This document shows positions 6,895 to 7,288 of a stretch of DNA of 7,288 bases, in pieces (positions within the stretch are counted from its first letter, which is position 1; each line of letters starts with the position of its first letter). Below the pieces are notes generated by a model that saw only the letters and a program-made list of their open reading frames with translations, ran no database searches and was not told where the DNA came from. Where the stretch lies: contig VXZF01000481.1 of NCBI GenBank assembly GCA_009845645.1, forward strand, positions 1 through 7,288, written 5' to 3'. This DNA is from Gemmatimonadota bacterium (lineage in GTDB: Bacteria; Latescibacterota; UBA2968; UBA8231). Position numbers and translations under genes: made by a program.

Positions 6895-7173
6895 TTACTC
6901 ACGGCCCTCGCGGACCGGATCGCCGATAGCACGGATATATCCGTCTGCCATCGCCGTCGTCTTGTGCCCGGGCAAATCGCGCAGGACATGCGTGCCAATA
7001 CCCGATGCTGCCGCCCGCTTGCTTTCGAGCGGGTCGGCTTCCCCGGCCCGAATGCGCACCGGTTGATTCCCAGCCCGTTTTCGGGCTATCTTTAGGGAAA
7101 TTTCCGAAGTCCGGGCAATCGCCGCCCGGCGCTCACGGCCATTGATGCGATAGTTGAGGATGTAGAATTTCAT
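6895..7173 (-). pseudogene. Tyrosine recombinase (phage-type integrase) remnant, core domain deleted
   Basis: This minus-strand frame from ATG 7173 to TAA 6895 encodes 92 residues that match two separate parts of an arm-binding-type integrase. Residues 1-54 (KFYILNYRINGRERRAAIA ... IARKRAGNQ ... ADPLESKRAA) look like the later part of the N-terminal arm DNA-binding domain (DUF4102 type). Residues 58-92 (GIGTHVLRDLPGHKTTAMA ... GYIRAIGDPVRE) look like the catalytic C-terminus, including the His of the (L)GH motif (His70) and the nucleophile Tyr79 exactly nine residues later. The intervening core-binding domain and the catalytic Arg and His-x-x-Arg region are absent. The conserved LLGH is LPGH, and the usual Arg before Tyr is Gly. 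Upstream, the frame meets a stop at 7191-7189, so the first part of the arm domain is also missing. The remnant cannot be an active recombinase. Its stop lies 17 bases from the preceding gene's stop and its start 33 bases from the next gene. Confidence 0.75.
7011..7037. repeat. Strong inverted repeat (hairpin) within the integrase remnant
   Basis: CCGCCCGCTTG (7011-7021) pairs with CGAGCGGG-T-CGG (7026-7037) around a CTTT loop, giving 11 pairs including one T-G wobble and one bulged T at 7034. Neither strand has a T tract beyond the stem, so it is not a standard terminator. It ends at the point where the two integrase parts join. Confidence 0.5.
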
Positions 7174-7206
7174 CAATCTGTGGCCCCATCATCCGCGGAG
7201 GACCCC

Positions 7207-7288
7207 ATGAAGATCACCCACGCCGAAGCCATCGCCCTCAACATTCCCTTCTACGCCGATCACGTCACTCGCGCCATGCAGCGCGCTT
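7207..7288 (+). CDS. Probable mandelate racemase/muconate lactonizing enzyme family protein, N-terminal end (partial)
   Basis: The first 27 codons of a gene running off the window edge: MKITHAEAIALNIPF followed by YADHVTRAMQRA. The opening 'MKIt.vEai.l.iPF' strand is the usual start of the N-terminal capping domain of the enolase superfamily (MR/MLE group), enzymes that abstract a proton alpha to a carboxylate in sugar-acid or aromatic-acid pathways. The ATG is supported by GGAGG at 7197-7201 with a five-base spacer; an in-frame GTG at 7180 lacks such a site. No catalytic residues are visible in this fragment, so the exact reaction is open. The divergent integrase remnant begins 33 bases upstream, so the promoter may lie within or beyond that remnant. 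Confidence 0.6.
   Translation, partial: MKITHAEAIALNIPFYADHVTRAMQRA

Noticed and set aside
7072..7087. AGCCCG-TTTT-CGGGCT perfect hairpin followed by ATCTTTA, considered as a terminator for the secreted-protein gene
   Set aside because: The stem has only six pairs, the following T run is short and interrupted, it lies about 195 bases past the stop codon, and the repeat falls in the coding sequence of the integrase arm segment.
6880..7095. 71-codon plus-strand open frame after the secreted-protein gene
   Set aside because: It is antisense to the integrase remnant, whose minus-strand translation shows clear recombinase motifs; the plus-strand peptide is Arg/Pro-rich with no family resemblance and no ribosome site.
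1..7288. CRISPR arrays, tRNA/rRNA genes, IS element ends and long direct repeats
   Set aside because: Scanning the intergenic stretches showed no regularly spaced repeats, no cloverleaf with a T-loop consensus, and no terminal inverted repeats with target duplications; the only mobile-element trace is the integrase remnant.

Overview
The window looks like chromosomal DNA from an uncultured Gram-negative-type bacterium. Three things point there: a lipoprotein solute-binding protein, a secreted protein ending in a FlgD-like/type IX-style C-terminal sorting domain (the 'NWPNPFNSQTTISY' kind), and a run of Gfo/Idh/MocA, M19 dipeptidase and enolase-superfamily genes. This mix is typical of Latescibacterota/Poribacteria-like or other FCB-group metagenome genomes. 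The taxonomic placement is inference from protein style, not from a marker gene.

Layout from left to right: (1) the 3' end of a probable Gfo/Idh/MocA oxidoreductase (to 170), followed by a possible terminator hairpin (183-227). (2) A lipoprotein substrate-binding protein of the branched-chain amino acid/amide ABC transporter class (270-1442). (3) 56 bases later, a complete M19 (renal-type) dipeptidase (to 2539). (4) Converging on it and overlapping its 3' end by 11 bases, a complete M32 carboxypeptidase on the minus strand (4028-2529). (5) A 155-base, AT-richer divergent intergenic region. (6) A large secreted protein (4184-6877) with a HExxH/Tyr/Glu gluzincin-like metalloprotease core, several beta-sandwich-like modules and a C-terminal sorting domain. 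(7) A collapsed tyrosine-recombinase (integrase) remnant on the minus strand (7173-6895), with the arm-binding segment joined directly to the catalytic tail. (8) The first 27 codons of a probable mandelate racemase/muconate lactonizing enzyme family gene (7207 to the edge).

Three different metallopeptidases and an amino-acid-type binding protein lie within 6.6 kb. A reasonable inference is a protein/peptide scavenging neighbourhood: extracellular proteolysis by the secreted enzyme, uptake through the binding protein's transporter, and intracellular trimming by M32 and M19. The genes are not one operon (orientations +,+,-,+), and no transporter permease or ATPase is present here. No tRNA, rRNA, CRISPR array or intact mobile element was seen. 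The most noteworthy items are the unclassified secreted metalloprotease-like protein and the internally deleted integrase.
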